DNA of 50,112 bases from Willaertia magna. Taxonomy: Eukaryota > Heterolobosea > Eutetramitea > Acrasida > Naegleriidae. The stretch's first letter is position 1, and every line of letters starts with the position of its first letter. A program made the position numbers and the translations under genes. The stretch is taken from positions 1-50,112 of the forward strand of contig CADWAF010001175.1 of assembly GCA_902984215.1 (NCBI GenBank). The letters are read 5' to 3'. Below are positions 10,661-22,700 of this stretch, piece by piece. The notes under the pieces were generated by a model. That model saw nothing but the letters and a program-made list of their open reading frames with translations, did no database searches and was not told where the DNA came from.

Positions 10661-12783
10661 ATGAAAAGCAGCAGATGTATTGTTGGTGCTACATCTAAGC
10701 TTTATAAACAAAGCCTTCTAACAAATACTAGTTACTTGTTGGTAAAGAGAAATAATTCATTATCTTCTTCTTCCTATCATACGTAAGTTTTTAATTGTTT
10801 TTTACTGAAATTTACAAATAAAATTTTAGTTATTCCTTTGATAAAACATTAATAAAACACAATAATAACCATCTCATTTCAAAATATAAATCATCTCCGC
10901 TATTAAGTAATAAAATAGCATCATATCATCAAAATTTATTTAATAATAGTACAGAAAATAATGAAGGGAAAAGACTTTCGGAAGAATCAGAAGAAAGTAT
11001 TAATGAAGCAAAACGAAAAATTGAAGAAAGAATGAAAAAATCATCTACAGCAAAGTCATTATTAACACCAATGAGTGTGAATTCAGTAGTTGAAAATATA
11101 AAAACCAGTAGTATTGCAGCTGTAAAAAAGATACCAGGTTTAACCTTAAAATTATCTCTTGCTACATTAAATTGTTTAAAACAAGTTATTATGAGACCAA
11201 GTATTGTAATTGATTGGTATAATATTATAAAAGAGAAAAGTGTTAAAGAATTTAAACATTATGTTAGTGGATCTAAATTATTAATAAGTGATATTCGTTC
11301 AGCCTTTGGATTGACTAAAAAAGTATTACAAGGTAATGCTCTAAGTAGAAGAGAACGTAATCAATTACTTAGAACAGTTTCAGATATTTTCCGTTTAGTA
11401 CCTTTTGCATTCTTTGTTATTGTACCATTCATGGAATTCTTATTACCTGTTTTTATAAAATTATTCCCTAATATGCTTCCTTCACAATTTGAAGATAGAT
11501 TAAAAACAAAAGAGAAATTATTAAAAGAAGTTAAAGCTAAAGTTGAATTAGCTAAGTTTTTACAAGATACAGTTGAACTAATGGTTCAAGATTTAAGAGG
11601 TTCTGAATCTGCAGAAACCGTAGCTAATGCAGAAGAAATGTTTAAATTTATGGAAAGAATTAGAAATGGTGAACATATCTCTAATGATGATATTGTTAAA
11701 TTTGCTAAATTATTTAAAGATGAAATTACATTAGATCATATGTCTAGAGCTCAATTAGCTGCTATGTGCAAATATATGGGTCTTGCTCCATATGGTTCTG
11801 ATGCAATTTTAAGATATAGATTAAGATCTAAGATGCGAAAGATAAAGGCTGATGACCGTTTAATTTATTGGGAAGGTGTGAATTCTTTGTCAACTGAAGA
11901 ATTAATGTATGCTTGTAAAGAAAGAGGTATGAAGATTGGTGTTCCAAAGAAAGAACTTCAAAATCAACTTAAAGAATGGATTGAATTATCTTTTGATAAG
12001 AATATACCTTCTTCTTTATTAATTATTTCTAGAGCATTTACTTTTAATGATAAAGTACAAAGTGAAGAAGCAATTAAGATGGCTTTAGGTTCTTTATCAG
12101 ATGATGTTGTTGATGAAGTTGGTTTACAAGCATCTTCTGCATCTGCTGATTATTCAAAGAAACTTGCTTCATTAAAACGTACAGAGAAATTAATTGAAGC
12201 TGAAGAGGAAGAACTGAAGAAATTAAAGAAGGAAGAAAAGAAGGTTGAAACTGTTGCTACTACTGTTAGTACAACTGAAGTACCACTTGAAACTAAGGTT
12301 GATGATGAATTTGTAAAAGAAGAAGAAAAGAAGGCTAAAGAAGAAAAGATTAGATCTCTTAATGAAGCTTTAGCAACCCTTGCCTCAAAGAGTTCTGTAG
12401 AACAAGAACGTGAAGAACTTGAAGATTTAATTAATGATCATATTGACCTAATTGACCAAACTAAAGGTCAACATCAACAAGAAGTTATTGCTAAATTAAA
12501 CAAACTCAGTAATAAGGTTGGTAGACTGATAGAAAGTATCGAAAAAGATATTGATTATGTCGATCAATCAATTGCTGATTCACTTAATTTATTAGATAAA
12601 GATAAGGATGGTGTTATTACAGTGTCGGAATTAAGAGAAGCTTTGAGCTTACTAAAAGAAAAACCTTCAGAAGATTTGATAAATGAAATTATTCAAAGGA
12701 TTGATGTGGATCACGATGGCAAAATTCACTTGAAAGATATTTTATTGGAATTTAAACAAAGCAAGCTTAAAGAATCAAATTAA
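10661..12783 (+). CDS. LETM1: LETM1 mitochondrial inner-membrane cation exchanger
   Basis: Two exons (10661-10782 and 10830-12783) join over a 47-nt GTAAGT...TTTTAG intron to 691 residues. Exon 1 supplies a Ser/Arg/Lys-rich, acid-free N-terminus (MKSSRCIVGATSKLYKQSLL) that fits a mitochondrial presequence; without it the frame would start at an internal Met at 11032. The LETM1 signature is clear: one membrane helix near 229-251 (VPFAFFVIVPFMEFLLPVF), followed by PNMLPSQFE. Downstream are the ribosome-binding-like helical domain and a Lys/Glu coiled coil. Two EF-hand loops close the protein: DKDKDGVITVSE (about 629) and DVDHDGKIHLKD (about 664). The family exchanges K+ or Ca2+ for H+ across the inner membrane and keeps matrix volume. 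Confidence 0.93.
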
Positions 12784-12793
12784 ATTGGGATGT

Positions 12794-13123
12794 TTAATCT
12801 TCTCTATTGTTTTTTAATAAATTTTTCTTATCTTCAGTCATCCATCTAACATCATAGGTACTATCTACAAATTTAATTTTGATGTCGCAATCGTATGGTG
12901 AATCAACAAAGTAAATTTTTAATGCTTTATCAAAACGTGAAGGTACTTGATACCACAAAAGTTCCGATTCATCATCATATTGACTTTGAACAATTTTGAC
13001 TGCACAATCGGCATCATAATCACTAATAACCTTTAATATTTTCAATTCAGCATCATACGGGCTATCAACAACAAAACTAAGTTGATCAATATTTAAGCTA
13101 TCAATTAAATTAATGCAATACAT
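12794..13123 (-). CDS. small repeat protein resembling DUF6150
   Basis: A 109-residue protein built from repeats of about 12-20 residues around the pattern hydrophobic-x-V-x-S-x-Y-D-A/C-D: FVVDSPYDAELKI, VISDYDADCAVKI, VQSQYDDESELLW, YFVDSPYDCDIKI, KFVDSTYDVRW. This alternating pattern predicts short beta strands and matches the small uncharacterised DUF6150 proteins. No signal peptide or membrane segment; two Cys lie within repeats. Its stop lies 10 bp from the LETM1 stop on the other strand, so transcripts probably overlap. Function unknown. The family match is from memory of the repeat pattern; the gene itself looks real because the repeats are conserved at protein level but not at DNA level. 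Confidence 0.65.
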   Translation of the reverse strand: MYCINLIDSLNIDQLSFVVDSPYDAELKILKVISDYDADCAVKIVQSQYDDESELLWYQVPSRFDKALKIYFVDSPYDCDIKIKFVDSTYDVRWMTEDKKNLLKNNRED

Positions 13124-13207
13124 ACACTCTCATTTTATTCTTATTTGAATTAATTTATTTTTATATTACATTCCTAGGTTTTGTAAAATTTGATTAACAG
13201 TGAACTG

Positions 13208-15835
13208 CTACTGTTCCCCATCCATGCCATCAGTTGCAGCATCATTCGCATTTTCTTCAAACACATCTACGAATGTGAATACCAACCTAGCAGGTGTCTT
13301 ATTATTTGGGTTGTGCATTGCATAAGAATTAAATGGAGGGATATGGAAAAATCCACCACGCCTAAGTACAACTGCATCGTTATCATGAATTTTAATAGAA
13401 ACAGTTCCACTTATGCAGTGATATACTTCAGAGTAACCTTTAGAGTTAGAACTTGGCTTAATTCCGTTTGGAGGAAGAATAATTAGACCAGAACTGAAAT
13501 TAGGTGTTGACAAAGCGTTATGTACAACTAGGTTTGCCTCACTCTCATCTACTTCATCCATTTTCCACTCACCAGATTTCTTGTCTTGGTGTGAATGAAA
13601 TGCATTAGTTTTGTACATATTTACAGTACATCCTATTCCCATTTCTACTTCTTCCCCAGTTTCACCCACAACGTTAAATTTACCTCCATAAACTTCTATC
13701 AAATCATCTTCTTTTGAAGTTTTAGATCCTCTTTTAGCTGGGACGATAGGTGTTGGAGTTTGTGGCCTTATTTTCAAAAGTTTTTTAGCTTCAGGTGGCA
13801 TTGGTCTTTCGTTTTTGAAATAATCACATGGTCTTGTAACTTTTTCTCTGAGATAACCGTCAACAATATTTTGTGAGGTTAATCCTGTCCTACCACCTCT
13901 CTCTAATGATTCTGACTGTGTGAAACCAACATCTGTAGATACATTTTCTATATCTTCCTCATTTTCTTCTTCCTCGTCTTCTTCGATTGTAAAATCTTTA
14001 TCTTCAGCTTCTGTCTTATCTTGAATTTCTTTTGCTACTTCATCATCTGTTTCATCATAAATTGAATAATTAACTGTGGATCTATCCTTGTATTTGGCAG
14101 TTCTATATTTTATAGGTTTAGATGGTGGTTTTAAACCTTCATCTGCCTCATCCTCATACATTCCAGGTCTAAGAGAAGCTGAAGGGGCTGTAGGCGTTGG
14201 ATTAAAACTTGACAAAGAAGCCGTTGGTTGTGTGAGAGCATAAAAATCGCTCTCATTGGCAGTTTCATATTCGTCTTCATAGTATTTCCTTTTCTCTTCA
14301 TAATCTTCTGTATCGCGAATAGGAACAAGTACACCTTTCTTCTTTTGTCTATTAATCCTTTCCCTTCTTTGTCGTTCTTCATCACTTTCTTGTGATGTCT
14401 GTGTTTGAGAAATAGATGGTGTAAATCTTTCTCTTTCCTTTGGTTTTCTATTGTTTTTTGTAACGAAATTATTATTTTCGTCACTTTCGTTTTCATCTTC
14501 TTCTTGACGTTGTTTTGGTTTTGGTTTTTGGTTTTGTCTTTGAATTATTTCATTATTCTTTTTGTTTTCCTTTTTCTTTCTATCATTTCGTATTTCTTGA
14601 GAATTATCTTCAATCTCAATTTCCTCCTCAGTTATACGATTATTCCTAGTATCCTTAGTTGCTTGTTTAGCTTTATTATTTTGTATCATATCTTCATTCC
14701 CTGCTCTTTTTACTTTCTTAGTTGGTGGTTCCTTTTCATTTCTAGGAGATTCTTTGTTAGATGAATCTTCTCCGGATTGATAACTATTTGAAGGATGGTA
14801 TTGGAGATTGTCATCATCCATTCCATTTAGACCTCCTACTTCATCAAATCCTGTAGTTGGAATAAAGTCATTCTGTACATTATCATCTCTTTCTTCATTC
14901 ACTAAACCATCTGTCTTTTCTGTTGGTACAGTTTCAACTGTTTCTTCTTTATCCTCAATTTTTCTTTTAGGTGACATATTTTGTTTAGGTTTTTGTGGAA
15001 TTTTAATTTCATTGATCTGTTCTTCAGGACTCGAGTTTATATTTTCCTTAAAGAAATTGTCATTTGGATTAATCATTGAATCATCTTCCATAGTTCTTTC
15101 ATTGGCTATTGGTGAAAAACCTGGAGTTTTTGGTTCTCTAAATTGTTTAGATTGAGGTGTTTTTAATAAATTATTCTCATCATCTTTTTGTTTTGAACCA
15201 TCCGTTAATGGTGAATCAATTCTTCTCGGAGGTTTAAAAGGAGATTGACTAGTCCTTTTAGTTTTAGATTGAATATTATTTCTACTCTTACTTGAATTAG
15301 TTGATTCTTCAGAGGATGTTACTTGTTCCATATTTTGTTCCTCGTTATTATCATGAACTTTAGGCTTAGATTGTAGATTATTTACATTTTGTACATTAGG
15401 AGGAGATAAACTTCCATTACTTTCTTGTGTATCATTCGGAAAGATTGTATTTTGTTTAGGAGGACTGTTAGATTTTTTGTCACTCTCATCGGAATCAGTT
15501 TTTGAAGATATGAAAGTAGCAACACTGTCACTATCATTTAGGGTTATAGTTGAATAAGATAGTGCGCTTTCATCTTGGTTATCATTCTGTTCCACTAACA
15601 TATTTTCATGTCTATCAAAATACTTTTCCGGGTCTTCCAATCCAATCATTGGTTGGATAGGCATATTAGTTCTTTTCCCAGTAGTTTTTAGTAAGTTAAT
15701 TTCTACCGGTGCATCTTCTACTTTATAACTAGCTAATCTTTTTACTTCCTCTCTAGTTGTAAATCTCCTCTTTTTCGTGTCGTTTCCTTCATTATTATTG
15801 TTTTGATTATTTAAGTTACCGTTATTTTCACTCAT
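13208..15835 (-). CDS. CENPC: inner-kinetochore protein CENP-C / Mif2
   Basis: An intronless 875-residue protein with three CENP-C landmarks in order. Residues 48-62 (LLKTTGKRTNMPIQP, followed by DPEKYFDRHE) resemble the N-terminal Mif2 segment that contacts the Mis12 complex. Near 662-678, REKVTRPCDYFKNERP fits the CENP-C motif that binds the CENP-A nucleosome. Residues ~770-865 are the C-terminal cupin dimerisation domain (SSGLIILPPNGIKP, HCISGTVSIKI, GGFFHIPPFNSYAMHNP). Between them lie some 580 residues of charged, Ser/Asn/Glu-rich, probably disordered sequence with several basic clusters and acidic runs. CENP-C links centromeric chromatin to the outer kinetochore. The length lies between yeast Mif2 (549) and human CENP-C (943). 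Confidence 0.88.
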   Translation of the reverse strand: MSENNGNLNNQNNNNEGNDTKKRRFTTREEVKRLASYKVEDAPVEINLLKTTGKRTNMPIQPMIGLEDPEKYFDRHENMLVEQNDNQDESALSYSTITLNDSDSVATFISSKTDSDESDKKSNSPPKQNTIFPNDTQESNGSLSPPNVQNVNNLQSKPKVHDNNEEQNMEQVTSSEESTNSSKSRNNIQSKTKRTSQSPFKPPRRIDSPLTDGSKQKDDENNLLKTPQSKQFREPKTPGFSPIANERTMEDDSMINPNDNFFKENINSSPEEQINEIKIPQKPKQNMSPKRKIEDKEETVETVPTEKTDGLVNEERDDNVQNDFIPTTGFDEVGGLNGMDDDNLQYHPSNSYQSGEDSSNKESPRNEKEPPTKKVKRAGNEDMIQNNKAKQATKDTRNNRITEEEIEIEDNSQEIRNDRKKKENKKNNEIIQRQNQKPKPKQRQEEDENESDENNNFVTKNNRKPKERERFTPSISQTQTSQESDEERQRRERINRQKKKGVLVPIRDTEDYEEKRKYYEDEYETANESDFYALTQPTASLSSFNPTPTAPSASLRPGMYEDEADEGLKPPSKPIKYRTAKYKDRSTVNYSIYDETDDEVAKEIQDKTEAEDKDFTIEEDEEEENEEDIENVSTDVGFTQSESLERGGRTGLTSQNIVDGYLREKVTRPCDYFKNERPMPPEAKKLLKIRPQTPTPIVPAKRGSKTSKEDDLIEVYGGKFNVVGETGEEVEMGIGCTVNMYKTNAFHSHQDKKSGEWKMDEVDESEANLVVHNALSTPNFSSGLIILPPNGIKPSSNSKGYSEVYHCISGTVSIKIHDNDAVVLRRGGFFHIPPFNSYAMHNPNNKTPARLVFTFVDVFEENANDAATDGMDGEQ

Positions 15836-16016
15836 TTTTTAAAACTAGATTTTTGTTCTTCTCCAGAAGAAATGTTCAACAAAAACTCTCACAATATGCA
15901 GCAGAAATTTAACTTGCAATAATAAATTTCGGAAACACCAAAAAACTGGTAATGCGAAAAATACAAAGGAGTTGAATTTTTAAAATTTATTTATTGTATG
16001 TAACATGAAAAATAAC

Positions 16017-16346
16017 TTAATCAGACTTTTTTCTTGGTTTGATTGGTGCATCTCTGATTTTTCTACCTTCCTTAGAACGAACACGAACAATTCTTCCGTG
16101 GATTGCACAGGAAATACAGTATTGCAATTTAAGGTACATCTTTGGTAATTGACCTGGGTATTCTTCTTCGTATGCGTTTGCTCCTTTGATATCAGCAACA
16201 GCTGCAGATTCAACCATAGGTCTAACTAAAAATTTTCTGATTGCTTTATCTTTTGGTGTACTCTTACCACAGTTATCACATCTGACTGGTCTAGTCTTTC
16301 CTCTACCCTTCAATGCTCTACCGTTATTTCTTCTCTTGCTGGTCAT
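16017..16346 (-). CDS. RPS26: 40S ribosomal protein eS26
   Basis: A 109-residue intronless protein spanning the whole eS26 family. It starts MTSKRRNNGRALKGRGKTRP, carries the zinc-binding pairs CDNCGK and CISCAIHGRIVRVRS, and ends in a basic tail (KPRKKSD). eS26 sits at the mRNA exit channel of the small subunit. Codons are more G/C-ending than in most neighbours, as expected for a highly expressed gene. It shares a divergent promoter region with the dynein heavy chain. Confidence 0.97.
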   Translation of the reverse strand: MTSKRRNNGRALKGRGKTRPVRCDNCGKSTPKDKAIRKFLVRPMVESAAVADIKGANAYEEEYPGQLPKMYLKLQYCISCAIHGRIVRVRSKEGRKIRDAPIKPRKKSD

Positions 16347-16743
16347 TTTGGCTGAGAAGTGATTTTATATATTGGATATTTTTTTTCGAAACAAAATTTT
16401 CGTTTGGAGGAGTCAACCTTTAGTTTTACAACAAGAAAAATGAAAACATAAAAATTCATACCAAGGCTTCAATAGATGGCCATGCTTTTTTGACTAATCC
16501 ACCACTGGTTTGTTTGGTCTTGTTGCTCCGATACAAGTATTTGTGTTTAAATGTAGACCATTGGTTTCAATCGAATTTAGAATTATTGATGTTCATCATA
16601 ACCAATTAAACAGTATATACTGTTTTTGTTGATCTAACAATAGGGAGTACGCTGCATTAATTTTTTTTGGCGCCAAGAAGAAAATTTACAATTAGATTTA
16701 CACTTAAATCTAATACTAAAAAATATCAAAGCTCCCTATTAAA
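16347..16743. promoter_or_regulatory. divergent promoter region eS26 / dynein with palindromes
   Basis: About 400 bases between divergent starts. It holds an unusual cluster of inverted repeats: an exact 18-bp palindrome AAACAGTATATACTGTTT (16608-16625); TTGGCGCCAA (16667-16676), which preceded by T matches the E2F-type core TTTGGCGC; ATTAGATTT / AAATCTAAT with a 6-bp spacer (16691-16714); and AATAGGGAG (16639-16647) paired with CTCCCTATT (16732-16740), ending three bases before the dynein ATG. Factor binding is inferred. Confidence 0.5.
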
Positions 16744-19700
16744 ATGAAGGAGGGAATTAGTAATAACAATGCTATATTAACTAAGAGAAAGTTGCCTGAA
16801 GAATTATCTAATCAATCCGAACAATCTACATTTTCCAAAACTTTAAAATCTAGGTTGTATTCAACAAGAGATGAGAAGTTATCTTTAGGTAGCGAACACA
16901 TATCATTCAATAAAACCAGTTCTATAAAAACACCAAAGATGATAAAGGAAGATTTTTTCCAGCCTGTAAAGAAAAATAAACCAGGTATTAAGGAGTTAGA
17001 TCTATTAATTAATAGAAGTAACAACGAACCACAACTACTACATATTGGATCCGATTCGCAACGTAATAGAATCAAAGAAGATGAGTTAAAAGGTAACATT
17101 ATGGATAAAAGTATAATCAAATTAAAACCATTGGATTCACCTTCCAGATTAACTGAGGAAAAACAATTCAGTAACGCAAAAAAATCACCTTTTTGGTTTA
17201 TAGGTAAGTAAAATAGTTTTGATTAGAAGTATTAAACTCTCAAAGAACGTATTAAAAAGAACCCATCCACTCCAGAATATGTATACCTTATTCCCTTTGT
17301 AGATGATCAAAATGAACCCTACAATCCATACAAATTACAAATTGTTACTCACGCTATAATCAAGGAAAAGTCTGATTACTATACAATGAGTGCCTCAGGA
17401 GTGACACACTTTGTAAATGGAGAGGCAGATTTTACTCCTTTAGCTAGATGGATTCAAGAGCATGACACTTTCCAAAATATTTTACAAATTAGATTTTTTA
17501 AAAACTTCAGAAAATGGAAAGCTTTTTATTTTTTTAAAAAGATGGTTATAAAGAAAAGAAAAACAAATTCTTCTAATATTTTAAACAAAAAGTTATTTTA
17601 TATAAATAATTGTAAGGCTATGAGGGATATAAGATTAGAATGTTTAAAAATTACAGAATTGGAGTTATTTAGAGACAATAGAGGTGAAATTTTAAATATA
17701 GAAGATTTCAGTAATATGCAGGATTCCCAAAAAGATGATGTTAGTAAACAATTAGCAAATATTTGCGAGAAAATAACTGAGATAACGTATGATGCTTGTA
17801 GAGATACTATGATTGGAGCAGGATTTGGAGATAGATTTAATGACTTAGAGCAAATGCAAGATAATGAACATACATTAGAGAATATCTCAAAAGACCCTTA
17901 CTCAGGGATGTTCGATAAAAGTTTTAAGAAAAAAAATTACGATGATGATGGTGAAATAAGAGATAATAATAATACAAAAAAGAGTTTCAGATCTAACCTT
18001 AATAATAATGCATTTGTTCCTTATCAAATGACTTATACTGAGAAATCATTGAAAAGAAAGGTGTGCAAACGATTAATGAATTGTAAGTATTTGCGGTCAC
18101 TAATTTTGCTTACATAATTTTATTAGTTATAAGGCTAGCAGACTTTTTAATTTTAGATTCTCTTATTGAACTAACTGAAAAAAGCGCAGAAAGAATTCTA
18201 AACAAGATTAATTTTCTTGCCAATAATTGTGACAAGGATATAGAAGAGGAAGTAGCTCATCTAGGTATTATTGGAGCCGAAGATGCAGATATAATACCTC
18301 TATTTAGAGTTGACTTAAGGTTAAATGACCAGAAATTGGTAATTTTACCAACCAAGGAACAATTTGAAAAAAGAGTTCTAAAGGTTATTGATGGATTTTT
18401 TGATGCTATTAAGGTAGATCGTTTGTTGACAAAAAAGAAGTTTGAGGAATACTTGGATCCAATACTAAACGATAGAGGCGAGGAGATAACAATATCTGAA
18501 GAAATAAATATTAAAGAAAAGATAACAAAAAGAGAATCATTCGATAGAATAGTAAGAGATATAAAAGAAACCCTAGGATCTGCTTTCAAAGAAGTAGAAA
18601 AATATTCTAAAGAATACGAACCTCTTAAATATAAGTTCCTTGAAAATAAAATCATGCTAGAGACCGATACAAAAATAATAAAACAAAAGGATTATCCATT
18701 AGATTGGTTTAGGGAAGAAATCAATAAATATAAGGAACAAGATAAGGAAGTAAAAGCAATGAAGACGTACAGATACAAAGGAATATTTTACGTGGATACC
18801 TCAAAACTTAAAGAGACATTTCTTCCTTCTCCCTACAATTGTTTGCTTAAGATTCATAAGTTACTACCTGAATTGTCAAAAGAGAAAAATAATACGCTTT
18901 ACAAAAAATTGGAAACTGCCATGGAAAGATTTAAGGCATTTCCAGCTTCTGTTGAAGAATTCGTAGATTTTTTGAAATTCGTTGAGAAAATAACAGCTGA
19001 TTTGGATGATTTGGAATCCGAGTTTAAAATTGTTTTTGATTTTTATAAGTATATGGGTGAGGAAAAAGTTGAGGTACCAGCAGAAGATAGAAACTTTTTC
19101 CAAGATCTTACTGTATCGACTATGGGAACATTAAGGTCTTCAATTAGTAGAGCAGAGGACAGTAAAGAAGACCGTATTAACAAATTTTCAGTGGATTTAA
19201 AAAGAAAAATTGACGATTTGCGTGGAGAAATTCAGGATATTCATGAAAAATCAAAAGATGCTATTGTTTCTGATTTAAATAACATTGAGAATTTTAACAA
19301 AATTGAAGAGGTTATATCATATTTGACAGAATTAAAAGATGGAATGGATAAATCTCAAAAAAGAGCTGAACAATTAACAGCATATCAAGAAATGTTTAAA
19401 AATAAGGCAGATGTAATAGAAGAATTACCCTCAATAGCTAAAGATGTAGAGTTAAAACTTAAATTATGGACAACCCTCAAGCAATGGACCATTTTTTCAG
19501 AAACTACTAGAGAGAAAATATTTAAGGAAGTAGCAGTGGAGGATATCAAAAGAAATATTGATCAATATCAATACACTGCCTCTTATCTTCAAAAGAATTT
19601 AGAACAAGAAGCACAAGTTGCGATGAAATTATTAGATTGGGTTGACCAATGGAGAATAGTTTTACCAATTATTGAAGACCTTAAAAACAATTCATTAAGA

Positions 19701-22700
19701 GTAAGACACTGGAGAGTCTTGGATAACATTGTAGGTACAACAATATCTGAAAAGAATTTTGGTATTGGATTATTATTTAGTGAGGATATCATTGACAAGC
19801 GCAAGAAAATACAAGAAGTTTCCGAGCAAGCCTCAAATGAAGCCTCATTAGAGGAACAATTAAAGAAAGTCAAAGATAATTGGTTTAAAACAGAATTTCC
19901 TATTGTATCTCACAAGGATATGACAATTATTGGAAATGTAGAGGATATAGTGTCTCTCCTCGAGGATGACAGAATTATTTTATCAACAATCCTTAGTTCG
20001 AGATTTGTTGCTGCTATTAAAGAACAAGTAGAGGAAATATTTTCAGATCTTAATTTAATTTACTCAACCATTCATGATTTAATATATTGCCAACGAAAGT
20101 GGTTGTACTTAGAAAATGTTTTTGTTTCTGCAGATATTGCTAGTGAATTAAAAGAGGATCATAAATTATTTGTTTCTGTTGATAGATTTTACAAAGAAAC
20201 AATGAAAAGAGCTAAGGAAGTAAAAAATGTGCATAGAGTAATAATTGGGGCTGAAACTTCAATAAGATCTGCCTTAGGTGATAAATTGAAAGTATTAAAC
20301 ACTCACTTGGATAAAATAGAAAAAAGTTTAGAAGATTATTTGAAGAAAAAGAGAAATTTATTTCCAAGATTTTATTTTCTTTCCAATGAAGATTTAATTG
20401 ATATTTTATCTCAAACTAGTAATCCTCAAGCTGTTCAGCAGTACTTAGCACAATGCTTCGAGGGTATAAAGTCCTTAGATATTGATGGTTCGAAGTATGT
20501 CAAAGGCATGATATCTCGCGAAGGGGAAAGAGTTCCATTTATCTCTACAACAACGCGTGCTGATGATGTAGTAGAGGATTGGTTAAGAGAGGTAGAACAA
20601 CATATGTTTGATACGCTTCGCCAACTTATGAAAAAGGCTGTTAAGGATTATCCAAAGAAAGAAAGAACTGTATGGATGAGAGATCACATAGCTCAAGTTG
20701 TTCAAACAGTCAGTCAAATATATTGGAGTAGAGATGTTACCAGATGTCTTACATCCAATGAGCCAAAAAAACAGTTATCACAATTTTATGAAAGGTCAAT
20801 TTCTCAACTTAACGATCTCGCATATTTAACAAATACAAAACTAACCCCAAATGAAAGAAAAATAGTTGGAACAATGATTATTTTGGATGTACACGCCAGA
20901 GATGTTGTTAAGAATATGATAGATGAAGGTGTAGATGATGTTTCAAATTTTGGTTGGTTAAAACAACTTAGATTTTATTGGGAAAACGATATTGATGATT
21001 GTATTGTAAGACAATCAAATTCTGAATTTAGATATGGATATGAATATGGAGGTATACAGTCAAGATTAGTTATTACGCCTCTCACTGATAGAGTTTATAT
21101 GACATTAACGGGTGCATTACACTTGAATTTAGGTGGAAGTCCAGAGGGACCTGCTGGAACAGGAAAAACAGAAACAGTAAAAGACCTTTCTAAAGCTTTG
21201 GCAAGACCTTGTGTTGTATATAATTGTAGTGAGGGTGTAACTTACACTATGATGTATCAATTCTTTAGTGGTATTGTTCAGGTTGGTGCATGGGCTTGCT
21301 TTGACGAATTCAACAGAATTAATATTGAGGTTCTCTCTGTCATTGCCTCACAATTACTAACTATACAAGATGCACTCAAGGCAAAGAAGACTCGATTTTA
21401 TTTGGAGGATGACCAAGAAATTTCACTGAGGCACACATGTGGGGTTTTCATTACAATGAATCCTGGATATGCTGGAAGATCAGAGTTGCCTGATAATCTA
21501 AAGGCACTCTTTAGACCTGTTGCTGTAATGTTACCTGATTATCGTATGATTGCAGAGGTTATACTCTTTTCTGAGGGTTACAGGGACGCTTTGCCATTAT
21601 CTAGAAAAATGACTCAATTGTACAAATTATCTAATGAACAACTTTCTTCCCAGGATCACTATGACTTTGGTATGAGAGCTATGAAATCGGTGCTTGTTAT
21701 GGCAGGGGAATTAAAAAGATCTCATCCTGAACTATCTGAAAGTGCCACATTGATGAAGGCAATGAAAGACAGTAATCTTCCAAAATTTGTCAAAGAAGAT
21801 GTACCATTGTTTGAAGGCATTGTTAATGATTTGTTTCCAGGTATTGAGGTACCTGTTGATAGTTATGGAGAATTAGAAGAAGCATTTAATATTATTACAG
21901 AAAGAAAAAAGTTGGAACCCTTCCCTTCTTTTTTGAAGAAAACAATTGAATTATATGATACTATGTTCATTCGTCATGGTGTTATGCTTGTAGGACCAAC
22001 AGGAGGAGGTAAAACTGAAGTGAGAAACGTACTTGCTGCTTCCTTGAATTACTTAAAGGAAGAAAAACAATCTTCAAACACCAATTTCCAAAGTGTTCAA
22101 GAATTTATTTTGAATCCAAAGTCTATCACATATGGTGAACTCTATGGAGTATTGAACTTGAATACTCAAGAATGGTTTGATGGTCTTATTCCTTACTTTG
22201 CGAGAAAAGCAACTAAAGACCAAAGTGAAAACAGAAAGTGGCTTATATTTGATGGTCCTGTAGATACACTTTGGATTGAAAGCATGAATTCTGTTTTGGA
22301 TGACAGTAAATTATTGTGTTTGGACAATACTGAACGTATTCAATTAAATGACAGAATCAGTTTTTTATTTGAAGTTCAGGATTTATCTGTTGCCTCTCCT
22401 GCCACAGTTAGTAGATGTGGTATGGTTTATGTTGATCCTTATGACATGGGATGGAAGCCATTTGTAAAATCGTGGTTAAGGAAATCGATTGTATCTTGTC
22501 TTGATGAAGAAAATAGCCTCAATCTAGAAAAGCTTTTCGACGATTTTGTCCAGGAGGGTTTAGATTTTATAAGAAATCAATGCTTAGAGGAAGTTCCCAG
22601 TACAGATTTAAATTTAGTTGTCAGTCTTTGCGATTTAATGAATGCCTTACTGCTCAATCAAAAAGAAAAGTTGATTTCAGAAAAAGCAAAAACCCTCATT

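Noticed and set aside
14405..14764. 119-codon hydrophobic open frame antisense to CENP-C
   Set aside because: Phe/Leu/Ile richness arises from reading Lys/Glu/Asn-rich disordered sequence in reverse. It is not a membrane protein.
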